This document shows, one piece after another, positions 44,866 through 56,040 of a DNA stretch of 64,000 nucleotides (the first letter of the stretch is position 1; each line of letters begins with the position of its first letter). Below the pieces are notes generated by a model. It had not been told where the DNA came from, searched no databases, and saw nothing but the letters and a program-made list of their open reading frames with translations. Position numbers and translations under genes: made by a program. The DNA is taken from positions 15,422,329-15,486,328 of the forward strand of contig NC_066522.1 in the NCBI RefSeq assembly GCF_024679095.1, written 5' to 3'. The stretch is from Eriocheir sinensis (lineage: Eukaryota; Arthropoda; Malacostraca; Decapoda; Varunidae).

Positions 44866-45113
44866 TTATAGCATCTTCCATTTAGCGTAACCCGTTTCTG
44901 GGTCGTGATCTGTAGAGTCCCTCATAGAGTCCCGACAACCCAAGATTTGGACGCCATTATTGGCCCTGTGTTTTCGCCGCGCTTTTCAAACACTAGCACA
45001 CGGTCTCGCGGCGAAGACAGGGTCCAAATCTTAGGCTGTCGGGACTCTATCTATCAAGGGACTCTACAGATCATGACCCAGAAACGGGTTACGCTAAATG
45101 GAAAAGGCTATTA
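44866..45113. mobile_element. Long palindromic (snapback) MITE-like element
   Basis: The left arm at 44876-44952 starts TTCCATTTAGCGTAACCCGT; the right arm at 45022-45103 ends ACGGGTTACGCTAAATGGAA. They are imperfect reverse complements over about 77-82 bp. An inner pair follows: CCCTGTGTTTTCGCCGCG at 44964-44981 against CGCGGCGAAGACAGGG at 45007-45022. Only about 25 nt of loop remains. Weaker pairing (ATAGC..GCTAT) extends outward. A 69-codon frame crossing the palindrome is incidental. No target-site duplication could be fixed. Confidence 0.85.
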
Positions 45114-45862
45114 GTCGTCACCCCGCATTTCAAATTTGCCTTCGTGCAGTGCAGAGACAGACCGGCAGAAACGTACTCATTGTGACCCAGTGACTAACTT
45201 TAATTGCTGTGAACACCGCGTTGACTTCGAAAATATGCGTGTTGACGTATAATTCATACCGTGTAGTGCGTTAAGTGATACGATTCTGAAGCCGCTGGTT
45301 TAGTGGCATGAGGACAGTGGATAACGTCTCATCATACATTTATGGCGGACGCCTCGTTGACTTATAGTGTGCTTGTATATCTGGACTTTATTTATTTACC
45401 GTACAGTGTGTTTAAGTGATAGAAAAAGAAAAGACCATGATCAGAAGAACGTGAAACAACCATTACCAAGACGAGCATCAAGAGGCATTGCGGAAAAAAT
45501 AAGAGTTGGATGGACAAGCCCCTGATCCCTTGTATTAGCCTCTCCCACCATCCCAAGGAGCGAGACAGGACCAAGTGTTGCCAAGTAAGTAAGTACTGTT
45601 AGCGAAGTACTTCAGCTATTGACACTTAACTGCAGCCGTTGCCCTTTCTTTCCCCTTCAGGCGATAGTTCGTGTGTATTATTACTTAGCGGTTACGGTTA
45701 GTAGTTTACTCCTGGTGGTTATTAGGGTAAGGATGTGTGCGTATAATGGGTTTTGTTTAACTAGGGAAAAATTGAAAGGCTTGTGGGTCTCGTTAGTCTA
45801 GCAAGTTTTGTGTGTTTGAAGATGGGTTATTTGTGTGATAGTTTTATGTGTGGTTATCCTAT

Positions 45863-45865
<3 letters not shown>
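45114..45865. other. Unique sequence, no gene recognised
   Basis: Balanced composition, frames at most about 60 codons, none recognisable. Confidence 0.5.
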
Positions 45866-45913
<48 letters not shown>

Positions 45914-46260
45914 CATACACGAGGGTTAATTTCAAGGGTTTGTAATCTTCCCTCACTCCTACCTCCCCCTCCCCTTCTCCTTCCCCTCCTCTCCCCTTCC
46001 CTCCCCTCCCTCCCTTCCTCTTCCCTCCCTTTCCCTTTCCCCCACTCCCCCACCCCTCTCACCGGGTCTCTTCCTCCCTCCACCTGTTCCATCCCTCCCT
46101 TCATTACTCCTCTCTGTTCCCTCCCTCTTCTCTCCACTTTCCCTCCTTCTCTTCCTCACTCCTTGTCCTGTTCCCTCCGTTCCACACTCTCTCTCCCTCC
46201 CCATCTCCCTCCCTCTCTCCTACCATCCCTCTCTCCCTCCCTCCCACCAGAATCACCGCT
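45866..46260. repeat. (GA)21 then CCCTCC polypyrimidine tract
   Basis: A GA run at 45866-45907; from 45945 the plus strand is C/T-rich to about 46250. The two tracts have opposite purine strands. Confidence 0.92.
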
Positions 46261-46671
46261 CCAGAAATGAACATAATTTGGAATGGATGACTCTTGGGGT
46301 CCGGGACTGGTTAATTAGTGGAATCTTTGATCGAGTGGATGCGTGCGTGGCCTGGCTGTGTGGTGTTGCGGTATGTTGTGTGTGGTGTGAAGTGTGTGGT
46401 GGAAGAGGATGGAAGCTGTGGTGGTGTGGGTTGCGTGGTGTTGTGTTGTCATGTTCTGGTGTTGAGGATTGCTTGGTGGTATGGTGTGTTGTGGTGTTGT
46501 GTTGTGGTGTTGTGCGTGGTGTAGAGGATGGTGTGCTCGGTGTTTTTTTGTATTCTGTGTGGTGGTGTTGTATTGGTAATGAGGATGTTGGGATATGTTT
46601 TGTGGTGGTGCATGTGTTATCCTGGTTAAGCGAAGTCTGGCGTTGATGGCGACCTTTGTGAGTGTGTGTTG

Positions 46672-46673
<2 letters not shown>
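46261..46673. repeat. G/T-rich degenerate tract (GTGTTGTGGT words)
   Basis: From about 46355 to 46625, TGTGGTG and GTTGTG words recur without a fixed period. Cys/Val/Trp frames are artefacts. Confidence 0.75.

Positions 46674-46738
<65 letters not shown>
46674..46738. repeat. (GA)32 microsatellite
   Basis: A pure GA run. Confidence 0.98.
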
Positions 46739-46741
<3 letters not shown>

Positions 46742-46984
46742 AATGAAAAAGTTAATATAGTCACTTAAAAGACATAGGAATCGAGCCTGCATAATGAACG
46801 AGAGTCCCTAATTACATATTCAGAAAAAAAGGCATTTGTAATACCGAGCATTTTAAACTACATACTCTTGCCTCTGCAGCTCGTTCACGTGGTTCGAATC
46901 AAACTCACTCGAACCTTGTATCATTCGGACCTGATTCGGACCCGTCTTGAACCGGTAATTTGATTCAGAACCAGTAGGGAAATC
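46739..46984. other. Unique sequence with small TTCGAA/CGAACC hairpins
   Basis: GGTTCGAATCAAACTCACTC followed by GAACC can fold on itself, and CGGACC/GAACC words recur to 46970. No tRNA A box fits, so the B-box-like match is not called. Confidence 0.4.
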
Positions 46985-47385
46985 TAGACCAGACAATAAT
47001 TTCGCTCCCCTGAATAATTTCCCCCACTAAACTGTTTTAGGTCCATTCTCTCAAACATTTCGGAGCCTACACACCCACATTTAACGAGTCTGTCGCGGAG
47101 GTTGTGGGTGTTTCCATGATAGTCCTCTGAGCTCAATGATAGTTTGACAATTTCGGTACCCTAAGTAATTCTTCCTCCACCCCCCCACTAAACTGTTTCA
47201 TAAGTCTATTCTCAAACATTTCGGGGCCTACACACCACATTTGATAAGTATGTCGTGGAGGTTGTGGGTGTTTCCATGGGTAGTCCTCTGAGCTTAATGA
47301 TAGTTTGACAATTGCGCTACCCTAAGTAATTCCTCCCCCCCCCCTCACACGCACACACACTAAACTGTTTCTTAGGTCTGAGCGT
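46985..47385 (+). mobile_element. Dispersed repeat family C, copy 2 (tandem, about 161-172-bp unit)
   Basis: CACTAAACTGTTT starts at 47025 and 47186, and a third, decayed start is at 47358 (periods 161 and 172). Units 1 and 2 each read CATTTCGG(A/G)GCCTACACACC, GTCG(C/T)GGAGGTTGTGGGTG, TTTCCATG, AGTCCTCTGAGC, then ATGATAGTTTGACAATT and CCCTAAGTAATTC. The order matches copy 1 (CAATTCGGAGCCCAAGCACA and onward). Confidence 0.82.
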
Positions 47386-47463
47386 ATCGAACTTGAACCA
47401 ACTGCTACGTTTCCTGCCTGGCTCATTTACCACCAAAACCTTATTAACATCCTTATTGCTGTT

Positions 47464-47466
<3 letters not shown>

Positions 47467-47500
<34 letters not shown>

Positions 47501-47512
47501 TGGAGATGGAGA
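47467..47512. repeat. (GA)14 and GATGGA microsatellite
   Basis: A GA run at 47467-47494, followed by three GGAGAT hexamers. Confidence 0.95.
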
Positions 47513-47880
47513 TTCGAGCCCACCAGTGCCGATCCAGTGATGGTTTGGATTAGCCTGCAGAGGTGCGGTCATCCACCCCCTGAGTGTTATTTGACTAATT
47601 GATCGCGGCGGTGAACACGTGGGGAGGGTAAACAAAGGCGCCTCGTGTGTCACCGTCCGCCTTGGGTTCGGGGATGAGAGGAAGGATCGTTAACCCGCCG
47701 CAGGTGCAGATTAGGGTACAGAGGTGAGAGACGCGGAAAAGTATATGATTGAGGGCTGTTTTTAGATGGTATAATGTTGAAGATATAAAGTAGAAGTTCG
47801 TATTAAAGGTTGGAAGAAAGACCTAGCTGATGGGATATGCTTTTCAGTCTGCATATAGAAAGAAATTATGATATGATGAT
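47513..47880. other. Unique sequence
   Basis: 47590-47730 is balanced, with ACTAATTGATCGCGGCGGTG. No gene was recognised. Confidence 0.45.
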
Positions 47881-48125
47881 GATGAGGAGGAGGAAGGAGA
47901 GGACGAACAGAAGCAGGAAAGAGGAGGGGGAGGAGGAGGGAGAGGACGAAGAGGAGCAGGAAGAGGAGGGAGAGGATTAAGAGAAGTAGGACGAGGACGG
48001 GGGAGAGAAAGAGGAGGAGATAAGCAAAGAGGAGCAGGAAGAGGAGGGAGAGGATTAAGAGAAGTAGGACGAGGAGGGGGGAGAGAAGGAGGAGGAGATA
48101 GGCAAAGAGGAGGAGGAGACGATAG
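47881..48125. repeat. Purine minisatellite, about 79-bp unit
   Basis: GAGCAGGAAGAGGAGGGAGA followed by GGATTAAGAGAAGTAGGACG recurs at about 47953 and 48032, with a decayed earlier unit near 47900. Confidence 0.9.
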
Positions 48126-48264
48126 TTAACTGGATATCCGCCATTCAACAGTTTCCCTTCGTTACTATGCCTGAAACTAAATAAATTATACATCCTTTAC
48201 CTATTGTCCTACCGGGAAAGTGCTACATTTAACGGGCACACCGCTTTAAATTTCTAGGTATCCA

Positions 48265-48355
48265 CTGTGTCTTATTGCGAGTAGCTGGCTTTTTTTATTA
48301 TTGTTTCCTTTTTTGTGCCCTTGAGCTGTCTCCTTTGTTGTAAAAAAAAAGAAAG
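48265..48355 (+). mobile_element. Dispersed repeat family A, copy 4 (5'-truncated)
   Basis: GCGAGTAGCTGGCTTTTTTT, ATTATTG, GCCCTTGAGCTGTCTCCTTT and GTTGTAAAAAAAAA match the 3' half of copies 1 and 2. Confidence 0.78.
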
Positions 48356-48820
48356 TTCCCTGATGGTCAAGTGTCATGCTACTGCACACTCGTTCGTATC
48401 CCCTCAGAACTTCACCAGCACACGGCCTTGTTGTTTCGGCACACTGATGTTGGGTGTGGCTGGCTGTAAACACCATACATAGCAGTTAATTTACACCTTT
48501 GTTCAGTGGGGAGGTATCCGGTAGGCAGTTTTAGGGGAAAGGGGAGAGGGGGAAGGGGTGAGCCAATAACACCCTGGGCAATAATCGGGCTAACATTTAT
48601 TCCTGGGATGGCAGTAGTGGTGGTTCAGAAAGGGGGGCAGGGGTGGGGAAGAGGGAAAAGTAGTCGGGGGGAGAGGAGGGGCGGAGGAGTGGTGGTTCAG
48701 GAGATAGGGGAAGATGGGAAAGGGGGTCAGTTATCCTGTAGAGGTCGTATAGGGGAGAATAGCCTTTTGGGAGCTGTCGGCAGAGGGCGTGGTGTTGGTG
48801 GGACTTGTAAAAAGGTATAC
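48356..48820. other. Unique sequence, G-rich in its second half
   Basis: 48520-48800 is G-rich (GGGGAGAGGGGGAAGGGG). A 133-codon Gly/Arg frame is compositional. Confidence 0.5.
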
Positions 48821-49110
48821 CTGGAATTAGGGGAGAATTGGAACCCATTTTTGCCTTTCTTTCCCACTCTATCTATCTGTAACTGGGGTAACAGTACTGG
48901 ACATTAATTTTGTCTTTTTCTTTCCCTCTCTCTCTCTCTCTGTGTCTATCCACCTGGGATTAAGGGGGAACTTGAACCTATTTTTGTTTCTTTCCCTCTC
49001 TGTCTATCTGGAACTGGGAGAACTGGATCCTATTTTTGTCTTTTTCTTTCCCTCTCTCTCTATTTATCTACCTATGATTAAGGGGGAACTGAAAGCTATT
49101 TTTATGCTAT
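48821..49110. repeat. Diverged tandem array, about 70-90-bp units
   Basis: Units read (A/T)CCTATTTTTGTCTTTTTCTT or variants, then TCCCTCTCTCTCTAT, then CCACCTGGGATTAAGGGGGA or a variant. Four diverged units. Confidence 0.85.
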
Positions 49111-49149
49111 CTCTTTCACGCTCTCTTTGCTATCTATTTTTTGTGTGTA

Positions 49150-49975
49150 TTTAAGGCATCAGACTTTAGAGCCTTAATTAAAATCATCGTTCCAGCCCTT
49201 CTCTTCAGTCCAGTCTTTATCTACCTATCTCTTTGTTGATTTGTGTAAGGAATAGTACTTAAAAATCATCTGTCTATCCATTCTCAGGCGTTCTCTTCAA
49301 TCCAATCTCTCTACCTATCTATTTATCTATCTATCTGTTGATGTGTTTAAAGGAATGGGCTTTAAAATAATTGCTTGTCATTCTCTTCAATCCAGTCTAT
49401 CTATCTCTCTGTTGATGTGTAAGGGATAGGGTTTTTAAATCATCTCATAATAACTTCAATTCAATCTATCTGCCCCTCTCTGTTGATGTTTTAAGGGATG
49501 GGGCTTTAAAATCATCCCAAATCCATTCTCTTCAATCCAATCTATGACTCTCTATTGATGTTTTAAGGGATAGGACTTTAAAATCATCTCACAACCATTC
49601 TTTTCAATCCAATCTATGTCTCTCTGTTGATATATATAAAAGACATTATTTTAAAATCATCTCAACTATTCTCTTCAATCCAAACTATGTGTTTCTGTTG
49701 ATGTTTTAAGGGATAGGACTTTAAAATCATCTCACAACCATTCTTTTCAATCCAGTCTATGTCTCTCTATTGATGTATTTAAGAGATATGACTAAAATCA
49801 TCTCAACTATTCTCTTCAATCCAATTTATGTCTCACTGTTGATGTATTTAAGGGATATGACTTTAAAATCACCTCAACTATTCTCTTCAATCCAATTTAT
49901 GTTTCACTGTTGATGTATTTAAGGGATAGGGCTTTAAAATCATCTCATCTCCCAACCATTCTCTTCAGTTCAATC
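49150..49975. repeat. Tandem array, about 70-bp unit, about 11 copies
   Basis: Each unit contains CTTTAAAATCATCTCA, then ATTCTCTTCAATCCAATCTA, then TGTCTCTCTGTTGATGTATT and TAAGGGATA. Starts recur every 68-78 bp from about 49150 to 49945. The last units are the most alike. Confidence 0.93.
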
Positions 49976-50085
49976 TCGTCCATCCCCACATCGATCTCCC
50001 CGCCCCTATCTTTACGCCCCGCAGCCGAGTCTAGCAACAGGATATCACTTCGATTTCCACACCTTGATAGGCTATCCAGGTAAGC

Positions 50086-50870
50086 TTCCTCCCTCCCTCT
50101 CTTCCTCTCCATGCCCCTCCTCCTTTCCCTTCCCATTATTCCCCCTTTTGCCATCCCTTGCCCATCGCTTCTTTTCATCACTTCTCTTCCCTTCCCTTGT
50201 ATTCCTTGCCATTCTATCCTCTCACCGCTTTTCCTCCCTTTCCTTTCCTCTCCTTTGCATTCCTATCCGCCCCCCACTCCCCCCCCTTGCCTACCTATCT
50301 CTTCTCATCACATCTCTTCTATTCCCTTCTATTCCTTGCTATTCCATTCTGCCTAATCACTTCACTTCCCTTTTCATTTCTTTCCATTCTTTTACTTTTC
50401 ATCCTCACATCACTTTTTTCTTCCTTTTCATTCCCTTCCGTTCTTTTAATTTTCCCATCCTCACTTCACTATCTTTTCTTTCCTTCCATTCCTACCCTTC
50501 ACTCCTCCTGTCTTCTTTTCCCTTCGCGTTTTCCTCTCTCTCTGTCTCCACTCTGGCATCCTATCCTCGTCTCCTCTCCTCCCTCACTTTCTTTTCCCTT
50601 CTTTCTTTTCCCGTCCATATCCTTGTCTTCCCTTTTTTCTCTTTTCTCCCTCCCTTTCCTCTCTATCTCATTTCTTTTCATCTCTTTCCTCTTTCTTCTC
50701 CCCGGTTTCCTTCTCCAGTGCGTATCAATTTTATCATCCTTTCCTCTTCCTCATCTTTCCCTATCCTTACCCCTATCCCTCTCCTCCCCTTCTTTCTCTC
50801 CCTCCCCTGTCATCGCTTCTTTTCTTCAGTTCCCCATTCTTTCCCTCGCCTCTATTCAACGCGCAGAAAT
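50086..50870. repeat. Polypyrimidine block
   Basis: C/T-rich DNA with CCCTTCC, TTCATTCC and CTTTTCATC words in diverged tandem units at 50330-50480. Overlapping 250-codon Ser/Phe/Leu frames are artefacts. Confidence 0.88.
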
Positions 50871-51139
50871 GGCTCTCTCAATGCGTGGTGAAGTCTGGAG
50901 GGGTCTCACGGGGTTTCCGGTGAGGTGGCAACACTGACTGCCTGCTTCCCGTGAGATCGAGGTCATGGGACGAGGAGCAGGTGCAGGTCTTGGCTTGTCT
51001 TGGTGCTCGGTCGTTTTGTGGCTTGTTGTTCTTCCTCTTCCCGTTTTCTTTTCCTTGGTTTCTGAAGATCGTGATGCGCTTCTACTAATTTTGTCGTATA
51101 TGTAGTTGAACGCTTTCGGCTCCTACAACAAAAGTATCC
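50871..51139. other. Unique sequence
   Basis: Balanced composition between a pyrimidine block and a family C copy. No gene was recognised. Confidence 0.45.
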
Positions 51140-51250
51140 TAAGACCACAAAGGAGATTATTCGGGTTCTCATTAGTTCAGAAGCTTTGTTAAACTATCAC
51201 CAGGCTTATAAAACTACTCATGGAAAGACTGACACAACACACACGTTTGA
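51140..51250 (-). mobile_element. Dispersed repeat family C, copy 4 (minus strand, partial)
   Basis: On the minus strand it reads TTTCCATGAGTAGTTTTATA, AGCCTGGTGATAGTTT, CTGAACTAATGAGAACCCGA and TAATCTCCTTTGTGG. This follows the order of copy 1 (GTAGTTTTATGACCCT, CTGCTAGTTTTATTA, CATTAGAACACGACTGATCT, CATTCCTGG). Confidence 0.65.
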
Positions 51251-51320
51251 CTCTAATTCGGGTACATGCTACAGGACGTGGGTTGTAAGCAGAAGGAGGA
51301 CTAGTATATGAGGCTGAAGG

Positions 51321-51887
51321 TTTAACGGAAAAAATCGGAAAACCAGTTAAAAGAGAGGAATGAAATGCGAAAAAGGAGAGTTGAGAGAGGGAAAGTCTTA
51401 AGACGGCAGAAAACAGCAGGTATGAATGAATTTAGAAAAAGAGGGAAAAAGAAAAGAAAAATGGAGGAATGGGTGGAGGGGAAGCTTGTTAAAGGGAAGA
51501 CAAACCCAGGGAAGAATGACTGAATGAAGGAAAAAAAAGAGAGGGAATGAAAGGAAAGAAGAGGAAAGAATGATGGAGAACAGTGAGTCATCGAAAAAAA
51601 AAGGAAAGAAAGGAGGTAAAAATTGATTGATTATGAAGAATATTAAATTGATGAAGAAAACAACCATAGAAATGAAAGAATGAGGAAACAATTTAAGAAG
51701 GAAGGAGGTAAAGGAAATGACTGGAGATATGAATTAATGAAGGAAAGGAAGGAAGGAAGAAAGAGAGGAAGGAAAGCAGGCAGGCAGGAAGGAAGGAAGA
51801 AAGGAAGGAAAGGAGGCAGGAAAGCTGGAAGGAAGGAAGGAAGAAAGGAAGGAAGGAAGGTGGTGGTGGTGGTGGTGGTGGTGGTGG
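51321..51887. repeat. A/G-rich block, GGAA array and (GGT)9
   Basis: Purine-rich from 51321. GGAAGGAA and GGCAGGAAAG repeats occupy about 51745-51860. A GGT run follows at 51860-51887. Confidence 0.93.
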
Positions 51888-51975
51888 GAGTCCTTCCAAC
51901 CCTCATCACGCGGGGAGAAGAAAAGGGTTAAGCGACTACCATCATTTGTCTCCTTAATTCACCTTAATTAATCAT

Positions 51976-52320
51976 ATGCGTCTCCATTTCCTGCTCCTCC
52001 ACTTTCTCCTCCTCCTCCTCCTCTTCATGATTCATTTTTATTCCTCTCATTTTTCCACTCTTATATCCTTCATCCAACTTCTTTTCTGCTTCCTCTTATT
52101 ATTTTCTTTCTCGTCGTCGTCGTCGTCTTCCTCTTCCTCCTTGTCCTCATTTTCCTCCTCCTCCACCTCCTCCTCCTCCTCCTCCTCCCATTTCTTTACG
52201 CCACTTCTCTCTCTTCCTTTCTCTCGCCATTCTCTTCTTTCATTTAAACTTTCTTCATTTCATTCGTTCTTAATTGTTTCTTTCTTTTAATTGTCCTCCT
52301 CGTTACTCCTTTTAATATAT

Positions 52321-52374
<54 letters not shown>
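51976..52374. repeat. CCT/CGT-rich pyrimidine block then (CT)25
   Basis: CTCCTCCTC words, a short CGTCGTCGTCGTC run at about 52114, and a pure CT run at 52325-52374. Confidence 0.93.
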
Positions 52375-52376
<2 letters not shown>

Positions 52377-52516
52377 GTATGCTCCGCCACTATAACTTAC
52401 TCTCCCTCTGACAAATGGTTGGCAACTGCAAATGAAAACCCGAGCTGACAAATGGACCACAAACACTGCAAGGGGAGCTCGAGGGAAGAGGAGGAGGAGG
52501 AGGAGGAGGAGGAGGA
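52375..52516. repeat. Short unique segment then (GGA)10
   Basis: GGA units at 52486-52516. Confidence 0.92.
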
Positions 52517-53380
52517 AGATTGGGGGAGCATGTATTCCTTGCTTCCTTTCTTTCTTTCTTCTTTTCCTTCCTCCCTTCCTTCCTTCCCTCCAACCTCCGT
52601 CTTGCTTTCGTGTTACTCGGGGTAAAGGATTCTAGAGGGAGCACGTCAGATTTTTTCTTTTTTACGTTTTTTCTTTCGTTTTGTTTTCCTTATCCCTTTT
52701 CTTCCTCCCTTTCTTCCTTCCTTCCTTCATTCATTTACACCGTTTACCGTTTACTTCCTTCCTATTGCCTGCGCGAAGGAGGGGGGAGAGAAGAGAGAGA
52801 AGAGAGGACTGGGTAGAGTGTATTTCTTCTTTCTTTTCTTCTTTTCATCCTTCCTTCGTTCCCTCCTATCTGGGTTTTTTCTTCTTCTCCTCGTGTTTTT
52901 TTTTTTTTGGAAGAGGTTAGAGAACTCGTGTCTTTATCCTTTTTGTCTTCCTTTGTGTTTTCTTTTTTTAATTGTTTAGTTTATTCGTTTATACCTTTTT
53001 TGCCTGTTTACTGCCTTCCTGCCTTCCTTCCTTTCTTCCTTCTTTCCCTCCTTGCTTTATTTCATACTTTCTATATTCCTTTCTTTCTTCGTATCTCTGT
53101 CCTCCTCCTCCTTCTCCCCCTCCTCCTCCTTTTCCTTCTCCTCCTCCTACTCCTCTTCCTCTTCCTCCTCCTCCCCTTCTCCTCCTTCCCCTCCTCTCCC
53201 ACTTCCCCTCCTCCATTTCCTCTTCCTTCAATCCCTTCCTATCTCTGACTTCCATTTTTTTCCCTTCTGTCGATCTCTGTTTCTCTTATCAACTCATCAC
53301 CATCCACATCATCATAATCCTCCTCCTCCTCCTCATCATCAATTTAAACATCAACATCGAACTACGTAATGAACACTAGA
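52517..53380. repeat. Polypyrimidine block (CTTCCT, CTCCTC)
   Basis: T/C-rich, with CCTTCC at 52560-52600 and 52700-52730, a T12 tract near 52898 and CTCCTC at 53100-53220. It ends with CATCATCATC and CTCCTCCTC. All long frames are compositional. Confidence 0.87.
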
Positions 53381-53635
53381 TAAAAAATAAATAAGATACC
53401 AAAGAAACAGGCAAACTATTTCTTCCTTTTCTTATTTTATTTTCTCGTGAATGATCCCAAACTCAACAGGTAGGCAGGCAGGCAGGTAGGTAGAGAGGTA
53501 GGTTGGCGGGTATACGTGTTTATCTTCTTGTTTATCTCGTTTATCCGCTTGTTTGCAGTTATTATCTCGTGTACACGGAACCCTCGACTCAACGAGCGAG
53601 GAGGGGCGGAGGAGGCATCAAGGGTTTGGTTATTA
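53381..53635. other. Unique sequence with GGCAGGCAGG
   Basis: A short AGGC/AGGT array at 53468-53505. Otherwise unclassified. Confidence 0.5.
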
Positions 53636-53687
53636 GCACTGCGCGTGGAAGCATTATATCTGTTTCTGGCCTCTGTTTCGTTTTTCT

Positions 53688-53734
<47 letters not shown>

Positions 53735-54130
53735 GCTCCTCCGCTGTCTTCCTCTCCTTCTACCTCATTATTCTCCTTATTATTACTGCGTGGAAGAATT
53801 ATCTGTTCCTGGGCTCTTTGTGTTTTGTTTTTCTTTTGTGAGTGTGTGCGTGTGTTTGTGTGTGTGTTTTGTTGTCCTTCTCCTTTTTCTTCTGTCTCCC
53901 TCTTCCTCGCCTCATGGTTCTCCTAATTCTCTTGTGTTTTCTCCTCTTCCTCCTTCTCTTGTACTTCCCGGAGGCATTTTAACTGTTCGTAGCTTCTTCT
54001 TTTTGTTTTTGTTGTACTTCTCCTCCTCCTCTTCTTCCTCCTCCTCCTCTTCTTCCTCCTCCTCCTCTTCCTCCTCCTCCTCTTTCGCTGTCTTCCTCGC
54101 CTCTTGCCTCTTGATTTTCTTCTGCCTCCT
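53636..54130. repeat. Tandem array, about 148-180-bp unit, with (TG)20
   Basis: ACTGCGTGGAAG(C/A)ATTAT followed by CTGTTxCTGG(C/G)CTCT starts at 53638 and 53786. A decayed third start (GGAGGCATTTTAACTGTTCG) is near 53968. Each is followed by TTGTTTTTCTT-like sequence, then a TG run (53692-53732 in unit 1, degenerate in unit 2) or CCT run, then CTTCCTC. Confidence 0.85.
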
Positions 54131-54850
54131 CCTTCTCCACTTGTACTTCGTCTTCATCTTGTTCCGTTTTTGTTTCTTATCCTTTTATATTTTCTTTCCT
54201 CTCCTCCTCATTCAACCTTTTTTTTTTCTTCATTCTCTTCTTCTCCTCATACTTTTTTTGTTATTCCTCGGCATCCTTTTCCCTCCTCAACCGATTCCTC
54301 CTTTCCTCTCTTCCTTCTTTTGATTATATAGTGATTATTTTTTACTCCTTTATCTTCCTCTTTTATCTTCCTCGCCTTCTTGTGCCTCCTCCTCCTCTTC
54401 CTCCTCTTGTACTTCATAATTTTCTTGCTCTATATGTTTGATTTTATTTCTCTATTTTATTCTTCTCGTTCTTCTTCTACTATTTCTCCTATTTCTCCAT
54501 TTTCTCCTCCTCCTCCTCCTCCGTTTCTTCTTATTCCTCATTTTATCTTATTCAACCTCTTATTCATTCTTTCCTCAGCTAGTTCCAGTCTTTCCTTCTT
54601 TTAAAAACATGTCAATGATTGCTATTCTCTCTTTTACATCTTCTTATCTCTACATTATTCATCTCAACTTTAAGTGAATATCCTTTTTTTGTGACTTTTC
54701 TTGGAACTCCTTTCTTTATTATGCATCTTTCTCCTCATTTCACGTTCTTAATTTTTTTCCATATTCATCTTTTACATGTTATTTTTTCGTTTATCTTCCT
54801 TAATGTTCCCTTATTTCTTCTTTTCTTGCCGTCTGCTCGTAAGATTATTA
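54131..54850. repeat. T-rich polypyrimidine block
   Basis: CTTCCTC, TTTTATCTTCC and CTCCTCCTC words. Possibly further decayed units of the preceding array. No gene. Confidence 0.8.
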
Positions 54851-55234
54851 ATTTTTCGACCCGTGGATCAGTTTTCACATCGCGGAGAATTTTGGGCACA
54901 CGGAAAAACGGCGCGAATCTCCCTGCGACCTCGTTACAGAGCATAAAAATTAATGACGCTTGAATAAAACCTGGCAAAGACGTGTGAAGGCAAGGCAACA
55001 AGCGTGCGTGTGTGTTTTGTCTACCGTCACGTCACTCCGCTGGAAATGATGCGAGGGTAATGGAAGCGGAGCGGGGATCGGCGGCGCGCGTGTGTAATGC
55101 AGCCGCGGTTGATGGAGGTGGTGGCAGGCGGGGTTCTCGTAAATTGGGTCGTGTCTTGTTGCTTCGTTAGGTACTCCAGCATGTGTGGACGACGGCTCGC
55201 TGACCTGACGTATGTCCGCTGCATGCGATAACAA

Positions 55235-55238
<4 letters not shown>
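54851..55238. other. Non-repetitive, GC-rich segment left of the candidate exon
   Basis: The sequence is CpG-bearing (GCGGAGCGGGGATCGGCGGC) with AT-rich edges. Minus-strand frames of 65-94 codons show no recognised domain. No acceptor-exon-donor arrangement in the phase required by the exon at 56041 could be identified. Confidence 0.4.
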
Positions 55239-55296
<58 letters not shown>

Positions 55297-55377
55297 CTCG
55301 CGTTTTCCATGTACGCCTCCAGTAACAAGCTCGGCATGTTGCAGAGTACTAAAATATGTAGGCGCTTGCTCCCTCTC

Positions 55378-55430
<53 letters not shown>
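55239..55430. repeat. Two (TG)n microsatellites
   Basis: TG runs at 55239-55295 (28 units) and 55382-55430 (24 units). Confidence 0.97.
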
Positions 55431-55432
<2 letters not shown>

Positions 55433-56034
55433 CAAAGTGTGTCAGGGGACGCCAGCGGCAGGCAGCGGCGGGTTCAGGCGGGGAACAATGCAAGATGGAT
55501 GGTTGGCACGTAATATCGGCGGAGGCTGCGGCGGGTGGCTGGTGGCGCGCCGTCCCGAGGCAGCAGCGAGGCGTGTCATCAGGGGGATTTTACAGGCGGT
55601 GGACGAGTGACGGATGGGAGGGAGGTTGTAAGGGCATATTGGCGTTAAATTCTACATATGAATTGTTCGCCATGTGCACGTGCTGCGCCGCCTCAGACGT
55701 TGCCCGACCTTCAGAATGGTGAATGGGGGCAGACGTATAGGTAAGGCGCTTTGTGTCGGCCAATCCCTCCTGAATAAGAACACACAAGTGCGCCTGATGA
55801 TGGGAGATCACAGGCCAGATTACGATCACACGCTCCATTCAGCCGTTCTCTTTCACCGCCGACAAGCGATCCCTTCCGCCTCGTTGCCGCATGTATATAT
55901 CTGCATATATATGAAGACACCGTAACGTCACAGGACAAATAAAATAGAATGGCCAGGCGAAGGTAAACTCTGGTCTAAAAAAATAAATTGTTAAAACCAT
56001 CATTTAAGCAGGTACAAAAAGGCCTCGAGGGGCT
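55431..56034. other. GC-rich then mixed sequence, probable intron of the candidate gene
   Basis: 55440-55620 is GC-rich (GGCAGCGGCGGGTTCAGGCG). Several frames of 75-137 codons overlap one another and the TG array, and none is recognised. It lies directly downstream (minus strand) of the donor site of the signal-peptide exon. Confidence 0.4.
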
Positions 56035-56040
56035 CCTTAC

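Noticed and set aside
44905..45114. A 69-codon frame of normal-looking composition
   Set aside because: It lies wholly within the palindromic element and its two halves are encoded by opposite arms.
46885..46910. B-box match GGTTCGAATC
   Set aside because: There is no A box at suitable distance; it is part of a small GGTTCGA..TCGAACC hairpin.
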